Assembly: GCA_017623295.1 (NCBI GenBank)
Contig: JAGAPK010000017.1
Span: 1-64,000 of the forward strand
DNA: 64,000 bases
Reading direction: 5' to 3'
Source: Lachnospiraceae bacterium
GTDB lineage: Bacteria > Bacillota > Clostridia > Lachnospirales > Lachnospiraceae
A program made the position numbers and the translations under genes. Below, piece after piece: positions 53,344 to 63,697 of the stretch. The notes below the pieces were generated by a model. That model worked only from the letters and a program-made list of their open reading frames with translations. It had not been told where the DNA came from and searched no databases. Numbering within the stretch: position 1 is the first letter of the stretch; the number at the start of each line of letters is the position of its first letter.

Positions 53344-54474
53344 ATGGAGGACAATGTAAGGGCAAACAAGAATACCCCTTTCCGATATGACTATGTGGGA
53401 AGTTTTTTAAGACCTGAATTTTTGAAGAAAGCAAGAGCAGATTTTGAGACAGGTAAAATTACTGCTGCAGAGTTGAAGGCAGTAGAAGATAAGGCGATTG
53501 TTAAATTGGTGGAGAAACAGAAAGAAGCTGGGTATCATGTAATAACAGATGGAGAGTTTCGTAGAGCAACATGGCATTTGGATTTTATGTGGGGATTTGA
53601 AGGGGTTGCTCATAAGAAAACAGAGAAGGGTGTTGCATTTCATGATGAAGCAGCGCTCATTGATGATACATGGCTTATAGGAAAAATTTCAGCGAATCAT
53701 CATCCGTTTGTTGAGCATTTCAAATTTGTTAAGGCTTTAGAAAATGAAAATACGGTTGCGAAGCAGACGATACCAGCTCCGGCACAGTTTTTGCAACAAA
53801 TGATTATTCCAGCAAACTTTGAACAGACAAGAAAGTTTTATGCAACAGATGAGGAATTGATAGAAGATATTGCCCAAGGTTATAAGAAGGTTATCAACGA
53901 TTTGTATGATGCTGGCTGTAGAAATATTCAGTTTGATGATTGTACATGGGGAGTTCTGGTTGCAGAAGGTAGTGTAGAAAGATATGGAAAAGACGCGGAT
54001 TTAAAATCTATTTCTGAAAAATTATTAAAGGTCAACAATCTGGCAATTGAAGGTAAACCGGAAGATTTAATTATCAATACTCATGTTTGTAGAGGTAATT
54101 ATCATTCCACATATTTTAGCAGTGGTGCGTATGATACTATTGCGGAGCCGTTATTTGGAAGAGAAAATGTAGATGCGTATTATTTGGAGTTTGATGATGA
54201 ACGTTCCGGTGGTTTTGAACCGCTTGCAGCAGTTTCGGGAGAAAAGAAAGTAGTACTTGGTTTAATTACTTCAAAATCCCCTGTTTTGGAGAATAAGGAA
54301 ACTGTGATTGAACGTATTCAAGAGGCATCAAAATACATTCCATTAGATAGATTATATTTAAGCCCGCAGTGTGGTTTTGCATCTTGCGAGATAGGTAACA
54401 AACTGACAGAAGAGGAGCAATGGGCAAAGCTGGCATTAGTAAAGGAAATTGCAGAGGAAGTTTGGGGAGAATAG
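53344..54474 (+). CDS. MetE-like 5-methyltetrahydropteroyltriglutamate-homocysteine methyltransferase (YxjG/YxjH type)
   Basis: 376 residues, the single-barrel (C-terminal domain only) form of cobalamin-independent methionine synthase, as in B. subtilis YxjG/YxjH. The start DYVGSFLRPEFLK, the substrate region VITDGEFRRATWHLDFMWG and zinc ligands in NTHVCRGNYHS and GFASCE are visible. The methyl donor of these short forms is uncertain. It begins 110 bp after lysR. The Shine-Dalgarno for ATG 53344 is poor. Confidence 0.9.
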   Translation: MEDNVRANKNTPFRYDYVGSFLRPEFLKKARADFETGKITAAELKAVEDKAIVKLVEKQKEAGYHVITDGEFRRATWHLDFMWGFEGVAHKKTEKGVAFHDEAALIDDTWLIGKISANHHPFVEHFKFVKALENENTVAKQTIPAPAQFLQQMIIPANFEQTRKFYATDEELIEDIAQGYKKVINDLYDAGCRNIQFDDCTWGVLVAEGSVERYGKDADLKSISEKLLKVNNLAIEGKPEDLIINTHVCRGNYHSTYFSSGAYDTIAEPLFGRENVDAYYLEFDDERSGGFEPLAAVSGEKKVVLGLITSKSPVLENKETVIERIQEASKYIPLDRLYLSPQCGFASCEIGNKLTEEEQWAKLALVKEIAEEVWGE

Positions 54475-54540
54475 AAAAAGAAGCAAACCTGTTTTTTCTC
54501 AAAGAAGGCATTAAGATTTATAATATATTGTGGAATAAGG

Positions 54541-54569
54541 TTGAATTTTGAGGAACGATATGGTAAAAT
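54541..54569 (+). promoter_or_regulatory. Promoter of the cobalamin riboswitch transcript
   Basis: -35 TTGAAT (54541-54546), 17-bp spacer, -10 TAAAAT (54564-54569). Confidence 0.6.
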
Positions 54570-54591
54570 TATGCGAATTGAATATGGAGCA

Positions 54592-54922
54592 GTTAGGTGT
54601 CAGAGAAATCTAATATGTATTTGATTGGCTCTGGTGAAAAGGGAAACAGGTGTAAATCCTGTACGAACTCGTCACCGTAATTAGGGAGCTGAAGCCGATA
54701 TATCACTGGGAAACTGGGAAGATGGTGGATGCAATGATCTTTAAGCCGGGAGACCTGCCTAAATGCTGTACAGAAACATTTGTTTCAGACCACGAGTAAC
54801 TGGTTGTACGTGAAAATTTGCGGATAGTGTTTTATTTAGCAACTTATTAAAGTTATTGTAAAATACTTCTTACAGATTATTTTGTGTGCAAACCCTTTAC
54901 CTGTATAGGAAAAGGGTTTTTT
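54592..54922 (+). promoter_or_regulatory. Cobalamin (B12) riboswitch with terminator
   Basis: The conserved cobalamin-aptamer elements occur in order: the 5' TTAGGTG arm, AAAAGGGAAACAGGTG (54639-54654), TCGTCACCGTAA (54669-54680), CACTGGGAAACTGGGAAG (about 54705-54722) and AAGCCGGGAGACCTGCC (54742-54758). The expression platform ends in a terminator, AACCCTTT-aCC / GG-aAAAGGGTT (about 54891-54918) with a T run to 54922. Cobalamin binding would shut off the uptake and chelatase genes downstream. The 100 bp that follow hold only the leader and an AAGGAGG site at 55014. Confidence 0.93.
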
Positions 54923-55024
54923 TATGCATGTCTTTCAGTACTTGTGTTGCTTAAATAATGTTTCTGACATACATATTTCAAAAATATATTCACAAAGGCA
55001 GTTAGGACTGCTGAAGGAGGAAAC

Positions 55025-56293
55025 ATGAAAAAAAGAGTAGTAGCATTATTAACAGCTGTAATGATGGGAACATTATGTTTGGCAGGATGTGGAAACACAG
55101 AAGAGACAGTGGCAGAGAGTTCAGAAGAAGTAGTGGTTGAAGAAACAGCAACAGAAGAAGAAACTGAAGAAGAAGCACAGGTTGAAACAGAAGAAACAGC
55201 TGATGTGGAAGCAGAGGTAGATGCAGATCAGGCAGCAGCTGATGAAGTGGCAGCACTTATTGATGCAATTTATGTGCAGGAAAGAACAGATGAAACAGAT
55301 AAACAGTGTGCAGATGCAAAAGCTGCATGGGATGCTTTAACAGATGCTCAGAAGGAGCTTGTTGAAGGGGAAGAAGCTGATCCTGATTATTTTGGCAGAG
55401 ATACAGGCGATGCATCTTTAGATGATTCTCGTAATCAGGATGAAATTGGCGAAAATGAAATTTTAGTAGTTAGCTTTGGTACATCTTTTAATGACAGCCG
55501 TGTTGCTGATATTAAGGGAATTGAAGATGCATTGCAGGAAGCATATCCTGATTGGTCTGTAAGAAGAGCATTTACAGCACAGATTATCATCAACCACGTA
55601 CAGGCTCGTGATGGAGAATTTATCGACAATATTGATCAGGCTCTTGAACGTGCAGTTGCAAACGAAGTAAAGAACCTTGTTATTCAGCCAACTCATTTGA
55701 TGAGCGGTGCAGAATATGATGAAATGGTGGAAGTAGTAGAAGCATATAAAGATAAGTTTGAAACAGTTAGTATTGCAGCACCATTACTTGGCGAAGTTGG
55801 TTCCGATGCAACTGTAATCAATGAGGACAAGCAGGCGGTTGCTGAAATCATTACAGAGGAAGCTGTAAAAGAGGCTGGATATGACAGTATCGAAGCAGCG
55901 AAAGAAGATGGTGTAGCATTTGTTTATATGGGACATGGTACACATCATACAGCAATGGTATCATACAGCCAGATGCAGACTCAGATGGAAACACTTGGAT
56001 ATGACAATGTATTTGTTGGAACAGTAGAAGGTGATGAAGCTTTTTCTGCTGAGGCAATTATTGAAGCGGTTTCAGAAGCAGGTTATACCAAAGTTGTTCT
56101 TCGTCCATTAATGGTTGTAGCAGGAGATCATGCCAATAATGATATGGCTGGCGAGGATGAAGACTCTTGGTTAAGTATGTTCAATACATCTGGAAAATTT
56201 GAAAGTGTTGATACACAGGTTGCTGGTCTTGGACGAATTGAGGCTATTCAGCAGATGTATGTAGAACATACTGCAGATGTAATGAATCAGTAA
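55025..56293 (+). CDS. cbiK: Exported lipoprotein sirohydrochlorin cobaltochelatase (CbiK-like)
   Basis: 422 residues. A signal peptide with lipobox LAGCG (Cys about 22), a 40-residue Glu/Thr linker, a helical repeat (AKAAWDALTDAQKELVEGEE), then the CbiK chelatase domain starting at ENEILVVSFGTSFNDSR, with the active-site His in FVYMGHGTHHTA and PTHLMSG. CbiK inserts cobalt into sirohydrochlorin. An extracytoplasmic form is known in Desulfovibrio; here it is anchored outside the membrane and B12-controlled, which suggests metal or tetrapyrrole scavenging at the surface. Confidence 0.9.
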   Translation: MKKRVVALLTAVMMGTLCLAGCGNTEETVAESSEEVVVEETATEEETEEEAQVETEETADVEAEVDADQAAADEVAALIDAIYVQERTDETDKQCADAKAAWDALTDAQKELVEGEEADPDYFGRDTGDASLDDSRNQDEIGENEILVVSFGTSFNDSRVADIKGIEDALQEAYPDWSVRRAFTAQIIINHVQARDGEFIDNIDQALERAVANEVKNLVIQPTHLMSGAEYDEMVEVVEAYKDKFETVSIAAPLLGEVGSDATVINEDKQAVAEIITEEAVKEAGYDSIEAAKEDGVAFVYMGHGTHHTAMVSYSQMQTQMETLGYDNVFVGTVEGDEAFSAEAIIEAVSEAGYTKVVLRPLMVVAGDHANNDMAGEDEDSWLSMFNTSGKFESVDTQVAGLGRIEAIQQMYVEHTADVMNQ

Positions 56294-56302
56294 GGAATTG
56301 TT

Positions 56303-57205
56303 ATGAAGAAAAAACAGGTTTTGAAATTAAGTATTGTATTACTGGCAGGCTTATTGCTCGGTGGTTGTGCGGGCGAAGAGTCGGTTCATACGGATATTTC
56401 TACTGTAGAAACATCTTTTGAAACAGAAACAGAGGAAGGGGAAGAATTGCCTTCTGAAGAGGAAACAGAAAAAGAAACTGTACTACCGGACGGAGTTTAT
56501 GCAGCAGAATTTGATACAGACAATTCTATGTTTCGCGTAAATGAGGCATATGATGGAAAAGGAACTTTGACAGTAGAGAATGGAGAAATGATAATTCATG
56601 TTTCTCTTGCCTCAAAAAATATTGTGAATCTTTATACGGGACTGGCAGAAGATGCACAGAAGGAAGGGGCAGAACTGCTTTATCCGACAGTAGATACCGT
56701 TACATATAGCGATGGATGGATAGATGAAGTCTATGGTTTTGATATTCCTGTTCCTGTGTTAGATGAAGAATTTGATGTAGCACTGATTGGAACCAAAGGG
56801 AAATGGTATGACCATAAGGTTATTGTTTCCAATCCGGAGCCGTTGCAGGATGAAACAGTGCAGGCGTTTAATACTCAGGAGCTGGAAGATGGAAACTATA
56901 CCGTTGAGCTTACTTTGGAAGGTGGAAGCGGGAAAGCAGAAGTTTTATCTCCTGCAACAGTTGTTGTTGTAGAAGGAACAATGACTGCGACGATACAGTG
57001 GAGTAGCCCGAACTATGATTATATGATTGTAGATGGGGAAAAGTATCTGCCGGTAAATACAGAAGGAAATTCCGTTTTTGAGATTCCGGTTAAGATTTTT
57101 GATGAGCCAATAGATGTGATTGGTGATACAGTGGCAATGAGTACGCCACATGAGATAGAGTATACTCTTACATTTCATTCTGATACTATGAAAACAGTAG
57201 AATAA
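56303..57205 (+). CDS. Lipoprotein with two related beta-sandwich domains (NEAT-like?)
   Basis: 300 residues. Signal peptide with lipobox LGGCAG (Cys about 22), acidic linker, then two similar domains: about 60-185 (LPDGVYAAEFDTDNSMF...GTLTVENGEMIIHVSL...KWYDHKVIVS) and 195-298 (LEDGNYTVELTLEGG...DYMIVDGEKYLPV...IEYTLTF). The repeat pattern resembles surface haem-binding NEAT/iron-transport-associated domains. It likely presents a tetrapyrrole or metal to the transporter downstream. The NEAT link is inference. Confidence 0.65.
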   Translation: MKKKQVLKLSIVLLAGLLLGGCAGEESVHTDISTVETSFETETEEGEELPSEEETEKETVLPDGVYAAEFDTDNSMFRVNEAYDGKGTLTVENGEMIIHVSLASKNIVNLYTGLAEDAQKEGAELLYPTVDTVTYSDGWIDEVYGFDIPVPVLDEEFDVALIGTKGKWYDHKVIVSNPEPLQDETVQAFNTQELEDGNYTVELTLEGGSGKAEVLSPATVVVVEGTMTATIQWSSPNYDYMIVDGEKYLPVNTEGNSVFEIPVKIFDEPIDVIGDTVAMSTPHEIEYTLTFHSDTMKTVE

Positions 57206-57218
57206 AAGGTACAAAAAA

Positions 57219-58382
57219 ATGAGAAGAAGAAATAAGGCAATCATTGTAATATGTCTATTTTTGATAGGACTGCTGGGGCTATGGGGCTGCGGTAGTCCTT
57301 CTTCCAATTATGCAGATAATTTGCAGGAAAACAAAACAGAAGTTTCTCTTGTTTACGAAAACAGTATGGAGCTTCAATATGCTGAGAATTTTACAGTGGA
57401 TTATTATGAGGACGGTTACACAATGCTCACAACAACAATAGATGAGCAAAGGTTTTTGATAGTTCCAGAAGGCAAAGAGATACCGGAAAATTTGGAAGAT
57501 GACATTGTAGTGTTACAGCGGCCTATGAAGGACCTCTACTTGGTAGCATCAGCGGTTATGGATATGTTCAGTGAGTTAGATGGTCTGGATGCAATTACTT
57601 TTTCCGGGCAGAAGGAAGAGAATTGGTATGTGGAAGAAGCGAAAGAAGCAATGGCAAATGGAGATATGCTCTATGCAGGTAAATATAGCAAACCAGATTA
57701 TGAATTGCTTGTTTCCGAAGGATGTAGTCTTGCGATAGAAAACAGAATGATTTCACATTCACCGGAAGTTATTGAAAAACTGGAAGATTTCGGCATACCT
57801 GTTATGATTGAATACTCTAGTTATGAGTCACATCCACTGGGAAGAGTGGAATGGATTAAATTTTTTGGTGCTTTGCTTGGTAAAGAAGAGGAAGCAGAGC
57901 AACTATTTGAAGAACAGACAGCAATTTTAGACAGAGTATCAGCAGATGAAAAAACAGATAAGACGGTTGCTTTCTTTTTTGTCACATCAAATGGATTGGT
58001 GCAGGTGAGACAATCCTCTGATTACGTACCAAAGATGATAGAACTTGCAGGAGGAAAGTATATTTTTGAAAATTTAGGCGATTCCGAAACAAAGCGTTCT
58101 ACTATGAATATGCAGGTAGAGGAGTTTTATAACGGCGCAAAGGATGCCGATTTTCTGATTTATAACAGTTCCATTGATGGAGGGGTTTCCAGTATGGAGG
58201 AGCTTCTTAATAAATGTGAGTTTTTAGCGGATTTTAAAGCGGTGCAAGAAGGAAATGTCTGGTGTACCACAAATGATATGTACCAGCAATCTTTATCAAT
58301 CGGTTATTTGATTGAAGATATTCATGCCATGCTTTTAGGCGAAGGAGAAGATAATATGCACTATCTTTTCCGTTTAGAATAA
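57219..58382 (+). CDS. ABC transporter substrate-binding lipoprotein (cobalamin/iron-chelate type)
   Basis: 387 residues. Signal peptide with lipobox LWGCG (Cys about 24), then the two-lobed BtuF/FecB fold (VVLQRPMKDLYLVASAVMDMF...VSEGCSLAIENRM...EDFGIPVMIE...FFGALLGKEEEAEQLFEEQ). It delivers a tetrapyrrole or corrinoid to the FecCD-type permease. Position under a cobalamin riboswitch supports a B12-related or cobinamide ligand. Confidence 0.88.
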   Translation: MRRRNKAIIVICLFLIGLLGLWGCGSPSSNYADNLQENKTEVSLVYENSMELQYAENFTVDYYEDGYTMLTTTIDEQRFLIVPEGKEIPENLEDDIVVLQRPMKDLYLVASAVMDMFSELDGLDAITFSGQKEENWYVEEAKEAMANGDMLYAGKYSKPDYELLVSEGCSLAIENRMISHSPEVIEKLEDFGIPVMIEYSSYESHPLGRVEWIKFFGALLGKEEEAEQLFEEQTAILDRVSADEKTDKTVAFFFVTSNGLVQVRQSSDYVPKMIELAGGKYIFENLGDSETKRSTMNMQVEEFYNGAKDADFLIYNSSIDGGVSSMEELLNKCEFLADFKAVQEGNVWCTTNDMYQQSLSIGYLIEDIHAMLLGEGEDNMHYLFRLE

Positions 58383-58404
58383 AAAGAAAGGTGATGTAGT
58401 TGCT

Positions 58405-59427
58405 ATGCAAAAAAGCAGAAAATACAGATATATAGTAGCATTTATTTTTCTTGGTATCGGCGCTCTTATATTATTGGCTCTCAATATCTGTATTGGAAGC
58501 GTTAGCATTACGTTACCGGATATATTGGGAACTATGACCGGACGAGGGCATAATGAAACGATAGCAAGAATTTTATGGGATATACGATTGCCCAGGACAT
58601 TTGCGGTTATCATACTTGGCGGAGCATTAGCACTTGCAGGATATTTGTTGCAGACCTTTTTTCATAATCCGATAGCAGGTCCATTTGTTCTTGGTATTTC
58701 TTCCGGAGCAAAAATGTTGGTAGCGCTGGTCATGGTATTTCTTATGGGAAGATCCATCAGAGTTACTTCTGCAAACATGATTGTTGCTGCCTTTGTGGGA
58801 GCAATGCTGTCTATGGGATTTGTTCTGCTGTTGTCTCGCAGAGTAAAGGGAATGTCAATGCTGGTAGTCAGCGGTGTTATGATTGGGTATATTTGTTCTG
58901 CAATAACGGAATTGGTGGTAACCTTTGCGGATGATGCGGATATTGTGAATTTACATAATTGGTCGCAGGGCAGTTTTTCCGGTATGACATGGGATAATGT
59001 GAAAGTTATGGCTATGGTTGTTATTGTTACTTTTACAGCTGTTTTTTTATTATCAAAGCCACTTTTTGCATATCAGCTTGGCGAAGTATATGCACAGAAT
59101 ATGGGAGTAAATATCCGACTTTTAAGAATAAGCCTCGTGATATTGTCCAGTATTTTATCCGCTTGTATCGTAGCCTTTGCCGGACCGATTTCCTTTGTTG
59201 GAATTGCAACACCTCATTTGGTAAAAAAACTACTTGGAACAGCAAAGCCAATTTTGATGATACCTGCCTGTTTCTTAGGTGGAAGTGTATTTTGTTTGTT
59301 CTGCGATTTGCTTGCAAGGACAATACTTGCGCCAACAGAACTGAGTATCAGTACGGTTACAGCCATTTTTGGTGCCCCGGTTGTTTTGTGGGTTATGGCA
59401 GAGCATAAAAAAGAGAGGGCTGTGTGA
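58405..59427 (+). CDS. FecCD-family ABC transporter permease
   Basis: 340 residues with about ten transmembrane helices of the BtuC/FecCD group. The motifs DIRLPRTFAVIILGGALALAG, NPIAGPFVLGISSGA and FVGIATPHLVKKLLG are present. It overlaps the ATPase gene by four bases (ATGA). It forms the channel of the cobalamin or siderophore-like transporter. Confidence 0.93.
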   Translation: MQKSRKYRYIVAFIFLGIGALILLALNICIGSVSITLPDILGTMTGRGHNETIARILWDIRLPRTFAVIILGGALALAGYLLQTFFHNPIAGPFVLGISSGAKMLVALVMVFLMGRSIRVTSANMIVAAFVGAMLSMGFVLLLSRRVKGMSMLVVSGVMIGYICSAITELVVTFADDADIVNLHNWSQGSFSGMTWDNVKVMAMVVIVTFTAVFLLSKPLFAYQLGEVYAQNMGVNIRLLRISLVILSSILSACIVAFAGPISFVGIATPHLVKKLLGTAKPILMIPACFLGGSVFCLFCDLLARTILAPTELSISTVTAIFGAPVVLWVMAEHKKERAV

Positions 59428-60527
59428 TGAAATATTATTTTAAAACAGAGCAGATGAGTGTTGGCTATCAGGGAAAACCTCTGATTCAGAATATAGAAAT
59501 TGGACTGAATAAAGGAGAAATACTGACCCTGATTGGTCCAAACGGCGCAGGAAAATCAACCATATTAAAGAGCATTGCAAAGCAGCTTAAACTCATTGCA
59601 GGAGCGGTATATCTGGATAAAAAAGAGTTGGCGCAGATGTCAGGAACAGAACTTTCACAGAGAATGGCAGTCGTATTTACAGAAAAGTTAAAAACGGAGC
59701 TTATGACCTGTGAGGATGTAGTTGCCACAGGCAGGTATCCTTATACCGGACATTTTGGAATTTTATCTAAAGAGGATTATTCAATTATCGAAGAAGCGAT
59801 GGAGTTAGTTCATGTAACAGAAATTAGAAATCAAGATTTCACGAAAATCAGTGATGGGCAAAGGCAGCGGGTTATGCTTGCCAGAGCAATCTGTCAGGAG
59901 CCAGAGATTATTGTTTTGGATGAACCAACTTCCTTTTTGGATGTGAAATATAAGCTGGAATTCTTATCTGTGTTACAGGAATTACGGATAAAAAAAGGAT
60001 TGACTGTTATCATGTCGATTCATGAGTTGGAGTTAGCTGAAAGAGTTTCCGATAGAATTTTGTGTGTAAACGGAAAGTATGTGGAACGGTTTGGAAAGTC
60101 GGAAGAGATTTTTAAGAACGGTTATATCAAGTCGCTTTTTGGGATAGAAACCGGAAGTTTTGATGAAGAAAATGGAAGTATGGAGTTAGAGCCAGCAAAA
60201 GGAAACGCAGATTTATTTGTAATTGCTGGCGGTGGTAGTGGAAGAAGTACCTACCGTAAGTTTCAACGGGAAAGAAAAGTCTTTATAACAGGGATTCTTT
60301 ATGAGAATGATTTGGATTTTCCTGTGGCAAGAGCATTGGCGGCAGAAGTGATTACTGCGAGAGCATTTGAACCTGTGGACAAGGTTGTTTTAGAACAGGC
60401 AAAGAGAGCGATAGATTCCTGTAGCCAGGTAATATGTTGTAGAAAACAATTTGGAAGTCTGGAAAATGCAAATAAAGAATTGTTTGAATATGCATACAAA
60501 AGTGGGAAAGTAGCAGACTGCAAATAG
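59424..60527 (+). CDS. ABC transporter ATP-binding protein with C-terminal extension
   Basis: 367 residues. The first ~250 are a FecE/BtuD ATPase: Walker [10 protein letters not shown] (about 38-46), signature [16 protein letters not shown] and Walker [13 protein letters not shown]. The extra ~110 residues (from [20 protein letters not shown] to the end) form a Rossmann-like stretch with an early glycine-rich loop and C-C near the end. That tail is not part of standard ATPases; it may bind a nucleotide or act on corrinoids. It directly precedes cobQ. Confidence 0.85.
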   Translation: MMKYYFKTEQMSVGYQGKPLIQNIEIGLNKGEILTLIGPNGAGKSTILKSIAKQLKLIAGAVYLDKKELAQMSGTELSQRMAVVFTEKLKTELMTCEDVVATGRYPYTGHFGILSKEDYSIIEEAMELVHVTEIRNQDFTKISDGQRQRVMLARAICQEPEIIVLDEPTSFLDVKYKLEFLSVLQELRIKKGLTVIMSIHELELAERVSDRILCVNGKYVERFGKSEEIFKNGYIKSLFGIETGSFDEENGSMELEPAKGNADLFVIAGGGSGRSTYRKFQRERKVFITGILYENDLDFPVARALAAEVITARAFEPVDKVVLEQAKRAIDSCSQVICCRKQFGSLENANKELFEYAYKSGKVADCK

Positions 60528-60543
60528 GAAAGGCTTGGTTAGT

Positions 60544-62061
60544 ATGGCAAAGGTTATTATGATTCAGGGAACAATGTCAGGTGCAGGAAAAAGTTTTCTT
60601 GTGGCAGGACTTTGCAGAATAATGAAGCAGGATGGATATAGGGTAGCTCCGTTTAAATCACAGAATATGGCACTTAATTCCTTTATTACGGAAGAAGGAT
60701 TGGAGATGGGCAGGGCACAGGTTATGCAGGCAGAGGCAGCAGGTATAAAACCAATGGTTTGCATGAATCCTATTTTGCTAAAGCCAACCAATCATACGGG
60801 CTCCCAGGTGATTGTAAATGGAGAAGTGCTTGGAAACATGAGTGCAAGGGATTATTTTGCATATAAGAAGCAGCTTATTCCGGATATAAAAAAGGCATTT
60901 CAGAAATTGGAAGAGTATGCAGATGTTATTGTGATAGAAGGTGCAGGAAGTCCGGCAGAAATTAATCTTAGAGAAAATGATATTGTCAATATGGGCATGG
61001 CAGAAATTGTTGATGCTCCGGTACTTTTAGTGGGAGATATAGATAGAGGTGGAGTGTTTGCACAGCTTTTAGGCACACTTATGTTATTGACCGAGGAAGA
61101 AAAAGCAAGAGTAAAGGGACTTATCATCAATAAATTCAGAGGAGATAAAACAATACTTGACCCCGGTATTGTAATGTTAGAGAAAAAAGGGCATGTTTCT
61201 GTAGCAGGAGTGGTTCCTTATATGGAATTAGCATTAGAGGACGAAGATAGTCTGACAGAGCGTTTTGACAAAAAGGAAGAAAGTTGCATTGATATTGCAG
61301 TAATTCGTTATCCAAGGATCTCCAATTTTACAGATTTCAATATATTTGAGCAGATGAAAGAAGTATCGGTACGATATGTAACTAATATATCAGAACTTCA
61401 TCATCCGGATATGGTTATATTGCCCGGAAGTAAGAATACAATGGGGGATTTAAAGTGGATGCGCCAGAATGGTCTTGAGGCATCGGTAAAAAAACTTGCA
61501 GAAGAAATTCCGGTTTGTGGTATTTGTGGTGGTTATCAGATGCTTGGAGAAGTAATTACGGATACAGAAGGAGTAGAAGAAGGAGGAACTTTGAGAGGAA
61601 TGGAGTTACTTCCGGTTGCTACAAAACTAAAGGAGGAGAAAGTGCGATGCCAGGTGGAGGGGAAGCTTCACGAATTAGACGGAGTTTTTTCTAATCTTTC
61701 AGGACTTGAATATGTAGGATATGAAATTCATGTGGGACATACCGAATTTACAGATGGTAGAAAAATCGTTCGCAACAACGGAGTAAAAGAATGCGAAAAC
61801 GTTGGAGCAGATGTAATCATATCTGGCAGAAATAAAAATGTGTACGGAACTTATGTGCATGGTATTTTTGATAAAAGTGGCATTGCCACAGCAGTAGTGC
61901 AGGCTTTAGCAAAGAAAAAGGGGATTTTAATAGAAAACGGTGCTTTTGAAGATTATCAGAGTTTTAAAGAAAAGCAGTATGAAAAGCTTGCAGATACTTT
62001 ACGGGAATATCTGAATATGGAGGAAATCTATGGAATGCTTAGAGAAGCCCATTTGGAATAG
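60544..62061 (+). CDS. cobQ: Cobyric acid synthase
   Basis: 505 residues. CobQ/CbiP amidates the b, d, e and g carboxylates of adenosylcobyrinic acid a,c-diamide. An N-terminal dethiobiotin-synthetase-like domain (GTMSGAGKS, about 8-16; [13 protein letters not shown]) is followed by a class I amidotransferase with the nucleophile in [10 protein letters not shown] and the His in [14 protein letters not shown] 60544 lies ten bases after AGGAAAGG; TTG 60535 is too close. It overlaps cobT by 32 bp. Confidence 0.95.
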   Translation: MAKVIMIQGTMSGAGKSFLVAGLCRIMKQDGYRVAPFKSQNMALNSFITEEGLEMGRAQVMQAEAAGIKPMVCMNPILLKPTNHTGSQVIVNGEVLGNMSARDYFAYKKQLIPDIKKAFQKLEEYADVIVIEGAGSPAEINLRENDIVNMGMAEIVDAPVLLVGDIDRGGVFAQLLGTLMLLTEEEKARVKGLIINKFRGDKTILDPGIVMLEKKGHVSVAGVVPYMELALEDEDSLTERFDKKEESCIDIAVIRYPRISNFTDFNIFEQMKEVSVRYVTNISELHHPDMVILPGSKNTMGDLKWMRQNGLEASVKKLAEEIPVCGICGGYQMLGEVITDTEGVEEGGTLRGMELLPVATKLKEEKVRCQVEGKLHELDGVFSNLSGLEYVGYEIHVGHTEFTDGRKIVRNNGVKECENVGADVIISGRNKNVYGTYVHGIFDKSGIATAVVQALAKKKGILIENGAFEDYQSFKEKQYEKLADTLREYLNMEEIYGMLREAHLE

Positions 62062-63130
62062 ATATACAAGAGAAGAACTTGCGAAACTTACAGTGAAAGC
62101 TCCGAATCAGGAGATTTACACAAAGGTGTTAAAGAATTTCGATAACGTAGCAAAACCGATTGATGGTTTAGGACGATTTGAAGCATTAACAGCTCGTATT
62201 GGAGCCATTCAGGGAACGGAAAACATTGATATATCCAAAAAGGCAGTTGTTATCATGTGTGCTGATAATGGAATCGTCCGGGAAGGTATCAGTCAGTCGG
62301 GGCAGGAAGTGACACTGGCAGTTGTAAGAAACATGGCAGATAGGAAATCTTCTGTAGGCAAGATGGCAGAGTATGTTGGAGCTGACACAATTCCGGTGGA
62401 TATAGGTGTGAATCATAAAGAAAGCATACCGGGAGTTTTGGATAGGAAGATTTCATTAGGAACCAGAAACTTTAGAAAGGAGCCTGCTATGACGGAGGAA
62501 GAGGCAATTAAGGCTATCTTTACCGGAGTAGAAATGGTGTTTGAGTGCAAAGAAAAAGGTTACAAGATTCTTGCAACAGGAGAAATGGGAATCGGAAATA
62601 CAACAACCAGCAGCGCAGTAACCGCAGCACTATTGAATTGTGAGGTGACAGAAGTTACCGGAAGGGGAGCAGGACTGAGTGATGCAAAACTGGTACATAA
62701 GCAAAGAATTATTGTAGAAGCCATAGACAAGTATGAATTGAAAGAGGCAGATGCATTACGGATACTTGAAGCAGTTGGAGGATTTGATATTGCTGGGCTT
62801 GCCGGAGTGTGTATAGGTGGTGCATTGTATCATGTTCCGATTGTTTTAGATGGTGTTATTAGTATGGTAGCAGCACTACTAGCAGAACGAATAGTATCTG
62901 GAACAAGGGAGTATCTGATTCCGTCCCACAAGGGAAAGGAACCGGCAACAGAGAGATTAGCAAAGGAATTGGGTATAGAGCCTGTTATTGATGGAAATAT
63001 GGCGTTAGGAGAAGGCACTGGAGCGGTGATGATGTTTTCACTTCTTGATATAGCACTTAGTGTATATCAGGATAGAACAACTTTTTCGGACATTAAGATA
63101 GAGCAATATGAGAGGTTTTCACATAAATGA
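62030..63130 (+). CDS. cobT: Nicotinate-nucleotide-dimethylbenzimidazole phosphoribosyltransferase
   Basis: 366 residues. CobT activates the lower-ligand base by transfer of phosphoribose from nicotinate mononucleotide. Motifs are [30 protein letters not shown] (ligand-binding), GRGAGLSDA and the catalytic Glu in [11 protein letters not shown]. The start lies inside cobQ after TATGGAGG, and its stop overlaps cobU by four bases (ATGA). It shows cobinamide salvage or late-step synthesis. Confidence 0.95.
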   Translation: MECLEKPIWNRYTREELAKLTVKAPNQEIYTKVLKNFDNVAKPIDGLGRFEALTARIGAIQGTENIDISKKAVVIMCADNGIVREGISQSGQEVTLAVVRNMADRKSSVGKMAEYVGADTIPVDIGVNHKESIPGVLDRKISLGTRNFRKEPAMTEEEAIKAIFTGVEMVFECKEKGYKILATGEMGIGNTTTSSAVTAALLNCEVTEVTGRGAGLSDAKLVHKQRIIVEAIDKYELKEADALRILEAVGGFDIAGLAGVCIGGALYHVPIVLDGVISMVAALLAERIVSGTREYLIPSHKGKEPATERLAKELGIEPVIDGNMALGEGTGAVMMFSLLDIALSVYQDRTTFSDIKIEQYERFSHK

Positions 63131-63669
63131 TGACGTTAATTATTGGCGGAAGCGGTAGCGGTAAGTCTGCGTATGCAGAAGATTATATGATTTCCCTTTC
63201 AGAAGAAAAGAAGAAATATTATATAGCTACTATGCAGGTTTTTGATGAAGAAGAACAGAAGAAAATTGAAAAACATAGAGTACTTCGTAGTGGCAAAAAC
63301 TTTTGTACGATTGAACAGTTTATAGGGATTCAGAATGCAGTCAGGAAGATGGAAGCAGGAGAAAAGACCGCTTTGTTGGAATGCATGTCAAATCTTATTG
63401 CGAATGAGATGTTTCTTGGAGCGATGCCCAAAAAGGAAGAAGTAGTAACTCAAAAAATTGTGAAAGGAATAGAAATGTTGCGAAAAGAGTTATCGCATCT
63501 TGTGATTGTTAGTAATAACGTGTTTGAAGACGGAACTGTCTATGACGAGACTACAATGGAATATATCAGGGCAATAGGGAAAATAAATGAGAAGCTTGCA
63601 ATTATGGCAGATGAAGTTATAGAAGTAGTGGTTGGTATTCCGGTACCAATTAAGAAGCGGCAAGCTTAA
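63127..63669 (+). CDS. cobU: Adenosylcobinamide kinase/guanylyltransferase
   Basis: 180 residues. CobU phosphorylates and guanylates adenosylcobinamide. The P-loop GGSGSGKSAYAE (about 7-18), the His in EKHRVLR, LLECMSNLIANE and VIVSNNVFEDGTVYD are present. It is translationally coupled to cobT. Confidence 0.94.
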   Translation: MMTLIIGGSGSGKSAYAEDYMISLSEEKKKYYIATMQVFDEEEQKKIEKHRVLRSGKNFCTIEQFIGIQNAVRKMEAGEKTALLECMSNLIANEMFLGAMPKKEEVVTQKIVKGIEMLRKELSHLVIVSNNVFEDGTVYDETTMEYIRAIGKINEKLAIMADEVIEVVVGIPVPIKKRQA

Positions 63670-63697
63670 TAATAATAGGGAAAGGAGCAAAGATACG

